Positions 24,805-33,977 are shown, counted from the first letter of the stretch. The stretch: 42,940 nt of DNA from Desulfovibrionaceae bacterium (GCA_009773665.1 WSYE01000033.1:1-42940); one strand, 5' to 3'. Notes: generated by a model not told the origin, from the letters alone. Made by a program: numbers and translations.

Positions 24805-26109
24805 ATGATCTATGATGTCGAGATGGAAACCCTGCCCAGGGAAGACCTGGAAGCCCTGCAACTCAGGCGGCTCAAGTCGCTTGTGGAACGTGTTCACGCC
24901 AACGTCGGCTTCTATCGCCAGAAGTTCGACGACATGGGCGTGAAACCCTCGGACATCCGCACCCTGGCCGACCTGAAGCTTCTGCCCTTCACCGAGAAGC
25001 AGGACCTGCGCAACCACTACCCCTTCGGCATGTTCGCAGTGCCCAAGGAGAACGTGGTGCGCATCCACGCCTCCTCCGGCACCACGGGCAAGTCCACGGT
25101 GGTGGGCTACACCAACCGCGACGTGCGCAACTGGGCCAGACTCATGGCCCGCTGCTTCGTGGCCTCCGGGGCCTCGCCCAAGGACATCATCCACAACGCC
25201 TACGGCTACGGCCTGTTCACCGGCGGCCTGGGCGCGCATTACGGCGCCGAGGAACTGGGTGCGACCATCGTGCCGATTTCCGGCGGCGGCACCAAGCGCC
25301 AGGTGATGCTCATGAAGGACTTCGGGCCAACGGTGCTCTGCTCCACGCCCTCCTACGCCCTGGTGCTGTACGAGGCCGCGCAGGAAGCGGGCATCGACAT
25401 CAAAGACCTGCCCCTGAAGACCGGTATCTTCGGCGCGGAACCCTGGACCGAGGAGATGCGCCGCGATATCGAGGACAAGATGGGCATCACGGCCCTGGAC
25501 ATCTACGGCCTCTCCGAAATCATGGGGCCGGGCGTGGGCATCGAGTGCAACATCGCCCAGAAGGGCCTGCACATCATGGAAGACCACTTCCTGGTGGAGA
25601 TCATCGATCCCGAAACCTGCGAGGTGCTCCCTCCGGGCGAGATCGGCGAGCTGGTCATCACCACCCTCACCAAGGAAGCCCAACCGCTCATCCGCTACCG
25701 CACCCGCGACATAACCCGGCTGGAGCAGGTCCCCTGCCGCTGCGGGCGCACCACGGCCCGCGTGCACCGCATGATGGGCCGCTCCGACGACATGCTCATC
25801 ATCCGAGGCGTGAACGTGTTCCCCAGCCAGATCGAATCCATCCTGCTGGAAACCGAGGGCCTGGCTCCGCACTACCTGCTGGTGATCAAGCGCGAAGCCA
25901 ACCTGGATACCCTGGAAGTGCAGGTGGAAGTGGACGAGAAGCTCTTCTCGGACGAAATCAAGATTTTACAACGCATCGAAGGCAAGATAGTCAAGAACAT
26001 CAAGGATTACCTGGGCGTCACCGCGCAGGTGAAGCTGGTGGAGCCGCGCAGCATCCAGCGCTCCGAGGGCAAGGCCAAGCGCATTCTCGACCTACGCAAG
26101 CCCAATTAG
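24805..26109 (+). CDS. paaK: Phenylacetate-CoA ligase family protein
   Basis: A 434-residue AMP-forming ligase. The P-loop-like [16 protein letters not shown] is near residue 90. [16 protein letters not shown] follows in the middle, then the RYRTRDIT motif, and the C-terminal [20 protein letters not shown] hinge. It activates phenylacetate or a related aryl acid to its CoA thioester in the cytoplasm. In anaerobes this serves aromatic amino-acid catabolism. The start at 24805 has GGAGG about 10 bases upstream; an in-frame ATG at 24751 is less likely. The tandem-ACT gene follows after 9 bases, a pairing usual for this branch. Confidence 0.93.
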   Translation: MIYDVEMETLPREDLEALQLRRLKSLVERVHANVGFYRQKFDDMGVKPSDIRTLADLKLLPFTEKQDLRNHYPFGMFAVPKENVVRIHASSGTTGKSTVVGYTNRDVRNWARLMARCFVASGASPKDIIHNAYGYGLFTGGLGAHYGAEELGATIVPISGGGTKRQVMLMKDFGPTVLCSTPSYALVLYEAAQEAGIDIKDLPLKTGIFGAEPWTEEMRRDIEDKMGITALDIYGLSEIMGPGVGIECNIAQKGLHIMEDHFLVEIIDPETCEVLPPGEIGELVITTLTKEAQPLIRYRTRDITRLEQVPCRCGRTTARVHRMMGRSDDMLIIRGVNVFPSQIESILLETEGLAPHYLLVIKREANLDTLEVQVEVDEKLFSDEIKILQRIEGKIVKNIKDYLGVTAQVKLVEPRSIQRSEGKAKRILDLRKPN

Positions 26110-26118
26110 GGGGAACCC

Positions 26119-26550
26119 ATGAAAGTCGAACAGATATCCATCTTCCTGGAGAACCGGGCCGGACGCCTGGAGGAAGTCACCCGCATCCTGGCCGAGAACG
26201 AGGTGAGCATCCGCGCGCTGTCCCTGGCGGACACCTCGGATTTCGGCATCCTGCGCCTGATCGTCTCCGACCACGAGAAGGCCAAGAAGGCCCTGAAGGA
26301 GAACGGCTTCACCGTGGGGCGCACCTCCGTAGTGGCCGTGGAAGTGGACGACCATCCGGGCGGCCTGAACCAGATCCTGCAGATTCTGTCACAGGGCGGA
26401 GTCAATGTGGAGTACATGTACGCTTTCGTGCAGCAGAGCGCCAAGACGGCCATCATCGTCTTCCGCTTCGACAAGACCGATCAGGCCATCGAGCTGTTCG
26501 GCCAGAAGGGCATCAAGGTCATTCCGGGAGACGTGCTGTACAATTTGTAA
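26119..26550 (+). CDS. Tandem ACT-domain protein
   Basis: 143 residues forming two ACT domains. The first begins [35 protein letters not shown] (about 3-70). The second starts near [33 protein letters not shown] (about 73-143). ACT pairs bind amino acids, so this is probably an amino-acid-responsive partner or regulator of the adjacent PaaK, consistent with a role in aromatic amino-acid breakdown (inference). It starts 9 bases after paaK. A strong terminator lies about 145 bases downstream. Confidence 0.92.
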   Translation: MKVEQISIFLENRAGRLEEVTRILAENEVSIRALSLADTSDFGILRLIVSDHEKAKKALKENGFTVGRTSVVAVEVDDHPGGLNQILQILSQGGVNVEYMYAFVQQSAKTAIIVFRFDKTDQAIELFGQKGIKVIPGDVLYNL

Positions 26551-26693
26551 AACATGGGCCGGAGCGGGAATAGCCTCCTGATGCAGGGAGAGCGTCAGGC
26601 TGGAGTGAGAAATAGCCTCCGGCTGGCAAAGGGCTGCGCCCTCTGCACTCCCCAATAATGGGTCCATCCGTCGCATGAAGGCTCACAGAAAAT

Positions 26694-26738
26694 AAAAAGC
26701 GCCCGTTTTCGGAAGAACTCCGAAAGCGGGCGCTTTTT
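26694..26738. terminator. Strong bidirectional terminator
   Basis: AAAAAGCGCCCG (26694-26705) pairs with CGGGCGCTTTTT (26727-26738), with further pairing TCGGA/TCCGA inside. Both strands end in a T-run, so it can stop transcripts from either side. Confidence 0.93.
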
Positions 26739-26868
26739 ATGCGTTCAAGTTGCAACGACGAGTGCCACGCCTGTGAACAACATGAACATGTGAGCTCATG
26801 CAAAATTCATCGCAGCTGCAACCCGAGCAAAAGTGCGAGTGGGTAACATGATGGGATAATTGCGGATT

Positions 26869-26900
26869 CCAAAGGGCGAAGCTCTTTGGCCGCCGGAGGC
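26869..26900. repeat. Dispersed-type hairpin ending in CCGCCGGAGGC
   Basis: CCAAAG pairs with CTTTGG across 9 bases, followed by CCGCCGGAGGC. The complementary phrase GCCTCCGGCGGCC occurs again at 33780-33792 next to another hairpin. This kind of gene-flanking phrase is common in Desulfovibrio genomes (from memory). Confidence 0.5.
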
Positions 26901-26910
26901 GTTCCCCTAC

Positions 26911-27020
26911 TGCAAATTATGCAAATTCCTCATGTATTTCACAAACAAAACAAATGGTTCTCATGGTTTCTGTTCATAGATCGTATGACCTGATCTCAAA
27001 ACTCCACACAGGAAACCTTC
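26911..27020 (+). repeat. Possible degraded intergenic element, copy E
   Basis: The stretch ACAAAACAAATGGTTCTCATG (from about 26946) closely matches the box of copy D and of copy A on its minus strand. It is preceded by a bulged TGcAAAT/ATTTCA stem around a CTCATGT loop. The ends are not recognisable, so limits are approximate. Confidence 0.35.
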
Positions 27021-27087
27021 GTTGTTGTCGTCGGGACGAGCCTGAATCCGGTGTGAACACCGGGTGTCGGCAAACGCCCAGGCGACG

Positions 27088-27333
27088 CTACTTGTTCTTG
27101 CTCTTCTTTTCCTGCTCATTTCCATACAGGCCGCCGGCCAGCCCGCCGAGCGCGCCGCCGATGGCCGCGCCAACGCCCACGTAACCGCCCGCGATAGCCG
27201 CGATGCCTGCCCCAGCTCCTGCGCCCAGAGCCGCGCCGCTAAGCGCCCCCTGTTGGGTTTTGTTCATATTGGTGCACGCGCCGCCGAACAGCAGAGACAT
27301 CGCCAGAACTCCGGCTGCTATGGATTTGCTCAT
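27088..27333 (-). CDS. Glycine-zipper lipoprotein
   Basis: An 81-residue protein. The N-terminus MSKSIAAGVLAMSLLFGGAC ends in a probable, slightly atypical lipobox with Cys20. The mature part is a glycine-zipper region (GALSGAALGAGAGAGIAAIAGG, then GVGAAIGGALGGLAGGLYG) that should insert in or lie on the outer membrane, and ends in Lys/Glu. The start at 27333 has AGGTGA upstream, eight bases after the stop of the preceding secreted-protein gene, with which it forms a unit. Such OmpA-associated or SlyB-like proteins affect envelope stability; the exact role is unknown. Confidence 0.85.
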   Translation of the reverse strand: MSKSIAAGVLAMSLLFGGACTNMNKTQQGALSGAALGAGAGAGIAAIAGGYVGVGAAIGGALGGLAGGLYGNEQEKKSKNK

Positions 27334-27341
27334 GTCGTCAC

Positions 27342-27728
27342 CTACTTCTTCTTGTCCGTTTGGGGAAAGGCCACTTCGTACCACAGAACCTCGACCACCG
27401 GCTTGGACTTCATCTCCGGTTTTTTCTTGAACACGTCGTCGAGCGCGGCCACGATGTCCTTCAGCTTGTAGCGCGACAGTCCCTTCACCCAGGCAGGGAT
27501 CAGGCTGCGCTGATCGTTCAAGGGGGTTATGCCCTGCACTTCCTTTTCCATTTCAATCATGGTGGTCAGTCCAGCGATGAAGGCCAACCGTTCATCAGGA
27601 GTAGCGTTCATCCAGTTTTCGCCGGTAATCACCGGGAAGCTGAGTTCCTGGGCTTGCGCCGGGGCAGACGCGGCCAGGAAAAACACGCCCAGAAGCACGG
27701 CCAGGAATTTGAGGCGTCCGAAAGCCAT
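27342..27728 (-). CDS. Small secreted protein (paralogue of 12804-13283)
   Basis: 128 residues with a clear signal peptide (MAFGRLKFLAVLLGVFFLAASAPAQAQ). The mature protein contains WMNATPDERLAFIAGLTTMIEMEKEV and a later LKDIVAALDDVFKKKPEMKSKPVV segment. Both match, in order and spacing, the small secreted protein encoded next to hemerythrin. The ATG at 27728 is used (GGAGG 6 bases upstream) rather than a GTG at 27731. It precedes the glycine-zipper lipoprotein gene. Periplasmic; function not recognised. Confidence 0.8.
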   Translation of the reverse strand: MAFGRLKFLAVLLGVFFLAASAPAQAQELSFPVITGENWMNATPDERLAFIAGLTTMIEMEKEVQGITPLNDQRSLIPAWVKGLSRYKLKDIVAALDDVFKKKPEMKSKPVVEVLWYEVAFPQTDKKK

Positions 27729-27742
27729 CACAAACCTCCGAG

Positions 27743-28828
27743 TTATTGGTTCCGTGTCGATTCCGTGAGCAGTGTCACGTTCGACTTGGTGAAAAACCCA
27801 TCAAAGCCGTCGTAGCGATGAATGTACTCGTTCACCAGGAGCGTGTGCGGGTTCATCTTGGTGAACACCTGCTTCAGCCCCTCCTCCCGTGAGCCCACCA
27901 GATCGGAAAGGAACCCGACCCCTTCGGCCTTGAGGGCGTCGATGGTGGGTTCGATGTTCTCGGTGGTGAAGGCCATGTGATGACTGCGGGCTCCGTAGTT
28001 GTAGATGAAAAGCTCGGTGGGGCCGGACGTCTCGGGCGTTGTGAACGGCGCGATGCCCGAGGTGAACACCTGGGCGTAGTCGTCTGGCGAGAGGCGCGCC
28101 ACGTTGGTAATGGAGTTCAGGAACTCCACGTACACCGCGAAGGCGAAGTCGTAGCTGGTGAGCTCCATGAACTCCAGGATGGCGGCGTCGCGCTCCTCGG
28201 CGCGCACGCGGGTGGCCACATGGTCCAGCTCCTTGATGTTGACCAGGAAGGAATGGTCCGGCTTCTTAAGGCCGATATCCAGCGGTTTGCACTCGGGCGA
28301 CTGCCAATCCGATTCCGAATGCTTCCACTGCACCACGCCCACCGAGTTGCCTGTGAAGCGCGAGGGCATGGTCTGGGCGTAGAGAAAGTTCGGCGTGTCG
28401 TAGATCTGGTCGTCCTGGAAGACGGTGCCGCGCTTTTTCTGAAGCGCAACATACTCTTTCACGTCCGGGCACTTGAAGACGAAGGTCTCCAGGCGGGTGT
28501 TGGGGACTGCGTCGGTCTTTGCGCCCTTGTTGAAGGGCAGGAACGGATTCGCCTCGCCCTTGCGGGTCATGACGATAAGGTCCGCAGAACCCTCCTGGGA
28601 GAGCAGGCAAACGTCCCGCTGGCCCCGTGTGTAGGACCGGGAGATTTCGTGCCCCGTGGTGGAAAGAAGCCCGCTCACCGCCGGAAGGAAATTCTGCGGC
28701 TCGGTGGAGATGACCACCGCCTCCAGCCCGCCGACCAGCCCCTGCAACCCAGCAGAGCGCCGCTGTTCCCGGATGTGATCCACCGCAGCCAGCAGGACGG
28801 AATCATCGTTTTGCTTGAAATCGGCCAT
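27743..28828 (-). CDS. 4-hydroxyphenylpyruvate dioxygenase-like (VOC superfamily) protein
   Basis: 361 residues with two VOC halves. The C-terminal half keeps the three iron-ligand positions of HPPD: His in ELDHVATRV, His in SHHMAF, and Glu in LLVNEYIHR. The usual HPPD ending GFGxGNF is altered to GFDGFFTKSN. HPPD uses O2 to convert 4-hydroxyphenylpyruvate to homogentisate, which is odd in an anaerobe, so the true reaction may differ. The ATG at 28828 (MADFKQND) is preferred because AGAGAGG lies 7 bases upstream. It is monocistronic and ends 14 bases before the small secreted-protein gene. Confidence 0.75.
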   Translation of the reverse strand: MADFKQNDDSVLLAAVDHIREQRRSAGLQGLVGGLEAVVISTEPQNFLPAVSGLLSTTGHEISRSYTRGQRDVCLLSQEGSADLIVMTRKGEANPFLPFNKGAKTDAVPNTRLETFVFKCPDVKEYVALQKKRGTVFQDDQIYDTPNFLYAQTMPSRFTGNSVGVVQWKHSESDWQSPECKPLDIGLKKPDHSFLVNIKELDHVATRVRAEERDAAILEFMELTSYDFAFAVYVEFLNSITNVARLSPDDYAQVFTSGIAPFTTPETSGPTELFIYNYGARSHHMAFTTENIEPTIDALKAEGVGFLSDLVGSREEGLKQVFTKMNPHTLLVNEYIHRYDGFDGFFTKSNVTLLTESTRNQ

Positions 28829-28999
28829 CGTCATACCTCTCTCGAAAGTGAACTCTTCGTTCTGAGGTAATACCCTTTTCAGGCTGATTGTCCAACGAGG
28901 AAAGTCCGGGCAATTCCCCCCGTGTTGACCGTCATTTGCTGGTCAGATACGGTGTTCGCAACAAACTACCAAGAACACTATATAAATGGACCTGGGCCA

Positions 29000-30844
29000 A
29001 TGGACGCAAAGCCTGACCCGTTCAATCCATCAGATTGGAGTCAACTGGCGCTCAAATGGATGTTTGAGCACCTGGGAATCCTCGGCGCCATCACCCTGGG
29101 CTTGGTGGGCCTGGCTGTACTGGCTTGGTGGAATTGGGACAAAATCAAAGCATTGCCCGGCGTGGGCAGCGTTCTGTCCTGGAGGCGGCTGCCCAAAGCC
29201 TCGCCGGGACACTTCACCGTTCTTGTTGCGGAGCTTCAGAACGACCCCAAGGGCGACCATCGGACGAATCTCATGGCCGCCCTTCGTGAGAAGATCGTAG
29301 GGATTGCCGTTGCACCCCTTGGCCGCTGCCTTGGCGGGATGGGCTCGGGCTCGCATGAGTCCATCGATGAATCACGGGTGAAAGCGAGGCGTTTTCTAAG
29401 AGAGACAGGCGCTCAAGTCCTGCTCTGGGGCAGCTACCACGAAGGCAAGGAGAAGGGCGTCTGCCTGCGCATGGAAGTCACGGAGGAAGACGGCGACGGA
29501 AGGGCAGAGCATTATGTCTACCAGGACATCTTTCTCCAAGACACACTGTACGATGATCTTCTCGGGGTCCTGGCCATGACTGTGGCCGCCCGTCAGGCGG
29601 TTTTCGACAACATGAGCGGCCATTTCATCGCGGATTCTTTGAAGCCGCATACTGACAAGGTTAGAAAGCTTCTGGAGTCTTCTCGCCTCTCTCCGGACGC
29701 AAAGGCTGACGTACAGGAGACTCTGGCATCTGCGCTTCTGACGCTGGGCGAACAGTCCGGCGATTCGAACGCGCTCCGGGAAGCCATCGGGCTGTATAAA
29801 TGGCTTCTCCAGGACATGCCGCCCACGGGGGATGCGCAACACCGGGCCAGGAGACAGAACAACCTGGGAATCGCGTTATTACGACTCGGCGAACGAGAAT
29901 CAGGCACGGAAAGGCTCGAAGAGGCCGTCAAAGTCTACCGGGCGGCACTCACCGAACGCACCCGCAAAAATGACCCCCTCGCCTGGGCCATGACCCAAAA
30001 CAACCTGGGAACCGTGCTTCAAACCCTCGGCCAACGAGAAGCAGGCACGGAAAGGCTCGAAGAGGCCGTACAGGCCTACCGGGCCGCACTCATCGAACGC
30101 ACCCGCGAAAAGGTCCCCCTCGCCTGGGCAACGACCCAGAACAACTTGGGTTGTGCGCTTTCAATACTCGGTGAGCGAGAATCTGGCACGGAAAGGCTCG
30201 CAGAGGCCGTCCTGGCATACCGGGCGGCACTCACGGAATACACCCGCGAAAAGGTCCCCCTCGACTGGGCCATGACCCAGAACAACCTGGGAAATGCGCT
30301 TCTAACCCTCGGCCAGCGCGAATCAGGCACGGAAAGGCTCGAAGAGGCCGTACAGGCCTATCGGGCGGCACTCACCGAACGCACCCGCGAAAAGGTCCCC
30401 CTCGACTGGGCCGCAACCCAGAACAACATGGGAAGTGCGCTTCAAACCCTCGGCCAGCGCGAATCAGGCACGGAAAGGCTCCTAGAGGCCGTACAGGCCT
30501 GCCGGTCGGCACTCACCGAACGCACCCACGAGAAGGTCCCGCTCGACTGGGCCATGACCCAGAACAACCTGGGAAATGCGCTTTCAATTCTCGGTGAGAA
30601 AACCGGATCGGCAGGGAACATATTTCAAGCCCTGGAAGGGCATCTGAACGCCTGGATCATGTTTTCCGGTACGAAGCATTACTATGCCAAGGGCACTTTT
30701 ACCGGCATCCGAATAGATCTGCGCGTGCTTGCGGCCCTGTCGCCCCCAGGTCCAGTTATCCCACAGGAATACAGAGAGAAACTCACAGCAGTCCACGCCT
30801 GGGCTCAGGCCAACAACCTGGAGTTCTCGGAATACAAACCCTGA
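29000..30844 (+). CDS. Membrane-anchored TPR-repeat protein, function unknown
   Basis: 614 residues from the ATG at 29000 (MDAKPDPFNPSDW); a GTG at 28922 is possible but neither start has a good binding site. One membrane helix (about 22-44) is followed by an alpha/beta region (FTVLVAEL, AQVLLWGSYHEG, VCLRMEVTEEDG) like the small domain that precedes TPRs in some sensor or scaffold proteins. About six 47-residue repeats then run from about residue 285, each QNNLGxALxxLGxRESGTERLxEAVxAYRAAL. Repeats are nearly identical in DNA. It stands alone on the plus strand. No catalytic motif is visible; protein binding is the likely role. Confidence 0.85.
   Translation: MDAKPDPFNPSDWSQLALKWMFEHLGILGAITLGLVGLAVLAWWNWDKIKALPGVGSVLSWRRLPKASPGHFTVLVAELQNDPKGDHRTNLMAALREKIVGIAVAPLGRCLGGMGSGSHESIDESRVKARRFLRETGAQVLLWGSYHEGKEKGVCLRMEVTEEDGDGRAEHYVYQDIFLQDTLYDDLLGVLAMTVAARQAVFDNMSGHFIADSLKPHTDKVRKLLESSRLSPDAKADVQETLASALLTLGEQSGDSNALREAIGLYKWLLQDMPPTGDAQHRARRQNNLGIALLRLGERESGTERLEEAVKVYRAALTERTRKNDPLAWAMTQNNLGTVLQTLGQREAGTERLEEAVQAYRAALIERTREKVPLAWATTQNNLGCALSILGERESGTERLAEAVLAYRAALTEYTREKVPLDWAMTQNNLGNALLTLGQRESGTERLEEAVQAYRAALTERTREKVPLDWAATQNNMGSALQTLGQRESGTERLLEAVQACRSALTERTHEKVPLDWAMTQNNLGNALSILGEKTGSAGNIFQALEGHLNAWIMFSGTKHYYAKGTFTGIRIDLRVLAALSPPGPVIPQEYREKLTAVHAWAQANNLEFSEYKP
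29858..30595 (+). repeat. Tandem 141-bp coding repeats
   Basis: The phrase AGAACAACCTGGGAA or a close variant recurs near 29858, 29999, 30140, 30281, 30422 and 30563, exactly 141 bases apart, and GGCACGGAAAGGCTC recurs with the same period. Each unit encodes one 47-residue TPR-like repeat. Identity is high enough for slippage or recombination to change copy number. Confidence 0.92.
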
Positions 30845-30887
30845 GCGGGCAAGAGTCGATCATCACTTCTCTCTACGAGAACAGCAA

Positions 30888-31304
30888 TCAGGCGACAATC
30901 GAGCGCCAGGCCTCCAACCCCACGAACACCAGCATGATCGGAATAAGGCATCCAACAGCCACCGCCGCCAGCGACTTCAGGAAGCCCTGAAACCTGCGGC
31001 CCTTGAAGTCCTTGGAGAGGCCGATGATAAGCGCCGCCGCACACACGGCGGTGAGCATGGAAATGATCACCTTGGCCCAGTTCGGCAGGAGTGTCCCAAG
31101 CCCGAGCAGCCCCAGCACGATGTCGGGGTTGGCCACCACAACGAAGACGTTTCCCGCCACCAGCGCCGCCAGAACCAACAGGAACCGGGGCTTCCATTTG
31201 AACAGGAGCTTTGCCGCCACCTGGACCAGCACCGCCAGGATGGCGCAGACAGCGGTCAGGGGGACCAGCCAGTTCACCAGATAAACAAAGAACTGAGACA
31301 CCAC
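30888..31304 (-). CDS. Multi-pass membrane protein, function unknown
   Basis: 138 residues, mostly hydrophobic, with about four membrane helices: near 3-30, 36-60, 70-95 and 112-135. They are separated by short basic loops (KLLFKWKPR, KDFKGRRFQGF). The start is GTG at 31304 (or 31301) with GAGG 8 bases upstream; the frame continues open over priA but that part is not coding. It lies 71 bases after priA on the same strand and may be co-transcribed. I do not recognise a family. Confidence 0.75.
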   Translation of the reverse strand: MVSQFFVYLVNWLVPLTAVCAILAVLVQVAAKLLFKWKPRFLLVLAALVAGNVFVVVANPDIVLGLLGLGTLLPNWAKVIISMLTAVCAAALIIGLSKDFKGRRFQGFLKSLAAVAVGCLIPIMLVFVGLEAWRSIVA

Positions 31305-31375
31305 GCCACCATCCTCGGGTTTCCGGTTCGCTTCTGTCCTCGTTGCGCCTGCCGCTCGCGCGGCGTCGCTCGGCC

Positions 31376-33745
31376 TTACATCATATCCACCGGGTCCAGG
31401 TCCAGCTGGAGCCGCAGCTTGGTGGACGATCCCAGTACCCGCAGGGCCTGGGCGTAGCTCTGGCGGATCGACGGCCAGTCCGCCGCCTTCAGGAGGCAGT
31501 TGAAGCGCCGCCGGTCGCGCACCACGGCGATGGGCGCTGGCGCAGGCCCAAGCACCCGCACGCCCGGAACGCCGCGCAGGGCGCGGGCCAGCTCGGTTAT
31601 ATCCTCCTGCCCCATCTCGTAGTCGCGCGGGTAGCTTGCGCGCACCAGCCCGAGCTTCACAAAGGGCGGATAGGAGTACTTGCGCCGCTTTTCGATCTCC
31701 TGGGCGAAAAACCCCGTATAATCGGCGTTTCGCACCAGATTCCAGAACGGGTCGTGCTGGTTGCGCGTCTGGATGAGCACCCTGCCCGGCTTTTCGCCGC
31801 GCCCGGCCCGCCCGGCCACCTGCACCAGCATCTGGAAGCTGCGCTCCCCGGCCCGGTAGTCCGGCATGTTCAGCCCCATGTCGCCGTCGGCCACAACAAC
31901 CAGAGTGACGTCCGGGAAGTCGTGCCCCTTGGTGAGCATCTGCGTGCCCACCAGCACCTGGGAGCGCCCCTGCGCGAAATCTCCCAGGATGGACTCGGCC
32001 TTTCCGGCGCGCCGGGCCACGTCGCGGTCCAGCCGGGCCACGCAGGTCTCCGACGGCAGCACGGCACAGAGCTGCTCTTCCAGGAGTTCCGTCCCCTCCC
32101 CCATGGGCAGGAAGTTGCACCCGCCGCAGGAGCCGCAGGGGCGCGGAAAACCGAAGCTCTGCCCACAATAGTGGCACACCAGGCGCTCACGCCCCTTATG
32201 GTAGGTGAGCGACACCTCGCAGCTGGGGCAGCGCAGCACTTGCTCACAGTCCAGGCAGAAAATAAGCGGTGAGTACCCGCGCCGGTTGAGCAGAATCATG
32301 GCCTGATCGCCGCGCGCCAGGGTATCCCCCAGTTCCGTGACTGCCCGCTCTGTCAAAAGCCCCGCGCCGCCCTTGTCCAGGCGTCCGGCCAACTGCACGG
32401 CCTTGTCGCGCGGCACGAGATCGACCAGCTCCACCTCGGGCAGCCGCCCCGCTCCGGCCCGGCTGGACATGACCACCATGGGTGTCACGCCCTCCAGCGC
32501 GGACTGATACGTCTTCACGTCCGGCGTGGCCGACCCCAGCAGCAAAAGCGCCTTGTCCTGACGGGCGCGAAAGTACGCAACTTCCTTGGCCTGATACGGC
32601 AAACGCTCGTCCTGCTTGAAAGAGGCGTCGTGCTCTTCGTCCAGTATGATCAGCCCCAGGTTTGGCGCAGGCAGAAACAGCGCCGAGCGCGTGCCCACAA
32701 TCAGGCGCGCCGAACGCGACTGCGCGGATTCCCTGAAGGTACGTTCGCGCCGCACAGGTGACTGGTAGCCGTGGGAATACACCGGATCGAAGCCGAACCA
32801 GGCCCGAGCCCGGTCGCGCAGGGCCGAGGCCAGGGCCACTTCCGGGGCCAGGAGCATCACCGAGCGCCCCTGCTTCAGCGTCTCGGCGGCCAGCTCGAAA
32901 TACAGGCGGGTCTTGCCGCTGCCGGTGACGCCGTGCACCAGCCGCTCCCCGCCCTTCCCGGACGCGATAAGCGGCGCGAGTTCATCAAAAGCGGCCTGTT
33001 GGCCGTCTGTGAGCGGTGGGCGCTCTTCAGGCTCCACCGGGACAAGCTCCTCGTCCGGCTCCTCGGGCGGCGGCCCCAGGATGATGTGCCCCTTGCCCTC
33101 CAGGGTCTTGAGCGCCTGGGTGATGCCCGGACCCAGCGCCTCACGCAGCTGCGAGGGCGTGGCCTGCCCGCGCGTGAAAAGCATCTCCAACGCTGCCAGT
33201 TGGGCGGACGCAGCAGGGCGCACCGGCCAGGGCGGGTCCACCAGCAGGCGGTAGGCTGGCTCGGCCTCGGCGGCGCTCACCGACAAGAGCGCCTCGCCGC
33301 CGCGCCAGGCAACGGCCAGCTCGGTCGCCGCAACCGGGGCCTCGCCCAGCTTGCTCAACAAACACTTTAACTTTTTTCCGCCATGCCTGAAGGACAAGGT
33401 GGCCCTGGCCAGCTTGAGCCCCGCAGGCAAAAGCGTGGCCAGCACCTGCCCCACATGGGCCATCTGACGCGAGGCCAGATTCTCCGCCATGGTGACGTAG
33501 GACGGGGTGAGCAGCGGCGAAAGCTCCAGCGGCCAGATGATGTCTTTCGCCTCGATGCCCTCGGGCATTGAGTCCGCCGGGCCGAGCACCACGCCCGCAC
33601 GCACGGATCGGCCCATGGGAACCGCCACGCGAAGGCCAGCAGGGAAGTCCCAGCCGGAGAAATGCGCGGGCAGCGAATAAGTAAGCGCCGAGAACGGCGG
33701 CGAGAGGAGCGCTACGCGCAGCAAGGAGCGTGATGGAGACGTCAT
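31376..33745 (-). CDS. priA: Primosomal protein N' (replication restart helicase PriA)
   Basis: A 789-residue superfamily 2 helicase that reloads the replisome at stalled forks. Walker A GVTGSGKT, Walker B LDEEHD and GSATPDVKTY are present. The eight-cysteine zinc region follows as CLDCEQVLRCPSCEVSLTYH, CHYCGQ and CGSCGGC. Helicase motifs GTQMLTKGHDFPDV and VAGRAGRGEKPGRV come after. The N-terminal 3'-end-binding domain starts at MTSPSRSLLRV. The ATG at 33745 has only a weak binding site. Length is slightly above E. coli PriA (732). It follows a hairpin-rich spacer after galU. Confidence 0.95.
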   Translation of the reverse strand: MTSPSRSLLRVALLSPPFSALTYSLPAHFSGWDFPAGLRVAVPMGRSVRAGVVLGPADSMPEGIEAKDIIWPLELSPLLTPSYVTMAENLASRQMAHVGQVLATLLPAGLKLARATLSFRHGGKKLKCLLSKLGEAPVAATELAVAWRGGEALLSVSAAEAEPAYRLLVDPPWPVRPAASAQLAALEMLFTRGQATPSQLREALGPGITQALKTLEGKGHIILGPPPEEPDEELVPVEPEERPPLTDGQQAAFDELAPLIASGKGGERLVHGVTGSGKTRLYFELAAETLKQGRSVMLLAPEVALASALRDRARAWFGFDPVYSHGYQSPVRRERTFRESAQSRSARLIVGTRSALFLPAPNLGLIILDEEHDASFKQDERLPYQAKEVAYFRARQDKALLLLGSATPDVKTYQSALEGVTPMVVMSSRAGAGRLPEVELVDLVPRDKAVQLAGRLDKGGAGLLTERAVTELGDTLARGDQAMILLNRRGYSPLIFCLDCEQVLRCPSCEVSLTYHKGRERLVCHYCGQSFGFPRPCGSCGGCNFLPMGEGTELLEEQLCAVLPSETCVARLDRDVARRAGKAESILGDFAQGRSQVLVGTQMLTKGHDFPDVTLVVVADGDMGLNMPDYRAGERSFQMLVQVAGRAGRGEKPGRVLIQTRNQHDPFWNLVRNADYTGFFAQEIEKRRKYSYPPFVKLGLVRASYPRDYEMGQEDITELARALRGVPGVRVLGPAPAPIAVVRDRRRFNCLLKAADWPSIRQSYAQALRVLGSSTKLRLQLDLDPVDMM

Positions 33746-33919
33746 TGTGATACCGAGCGATTGTGAGAAGACAGAAGATGCCTCCGGCGGCCAGAGAGGA
33801 AACTTTTTGGAAAAAAGACTCCTCTCTGGACTCTCCTTCAAAAACTTTTAAGTAGCTTCGCATTCCAACGCGGCAGAACGTCGTCTTGGGAGCAGGGGGA
33901 TGGAGGTTGTAACGGACGT

Positions 33920-33977
33920 GCCATGCGCGGCGGGCAACGAATCGTCTTCAAATCGATTCGAGCCCCCCGCGCATGGC
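33920..33977. repeat. Nested 58-base palindrome
   Basis: GCCATGCGCGG (33920-33930) is perfectly complementary to CCGCGCATGGC (33967-33977). Inside it, CGAATCG (33938-33944) pairs with CGATTCG (33954-33960) around TCTTCAAAT. As RNA or DNA it would form a long two-part stem. Confidence 0.8.

Larger units (their letters stand above)
26551..27087. other. Convergent gene-free region rich in hairpins
   Basis: 537 bases between the ACT gene and the lipoprotein gene, which face each other. It holds a repeated GAATAGCCTCC-like phrase near 26572 and 26611, a small AGGGC/GCCCT hairpin near 26635, the terminator at 26694, a dispersed-type hairpin at 26869 and a degraded copy of the intergenic element near 26911. 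No convincing coding frame is seen. Confidence 0.7.

Noticed and set aside
24646-25872. N-terminal extension of the rsfS frame to 545 codons
   Set aside because: The extension runs antisense through paaK, whose motifs are clear on the plus strand. RsfS proteins are about 110-140 residues and begin at 24645 here.
26519-26803. A 94-codon minus-strand frame after the ACT gene
   Set aside because: It spans the strong bidirectional terminator at 26694-26738 and overlaps the end of the ACT gene.
29858-30595. 141-bp repeats as a CRISPR array
   Set aside because: The repeats are contiguous, in frame and encode TPR-like units; there are no unique spacers.
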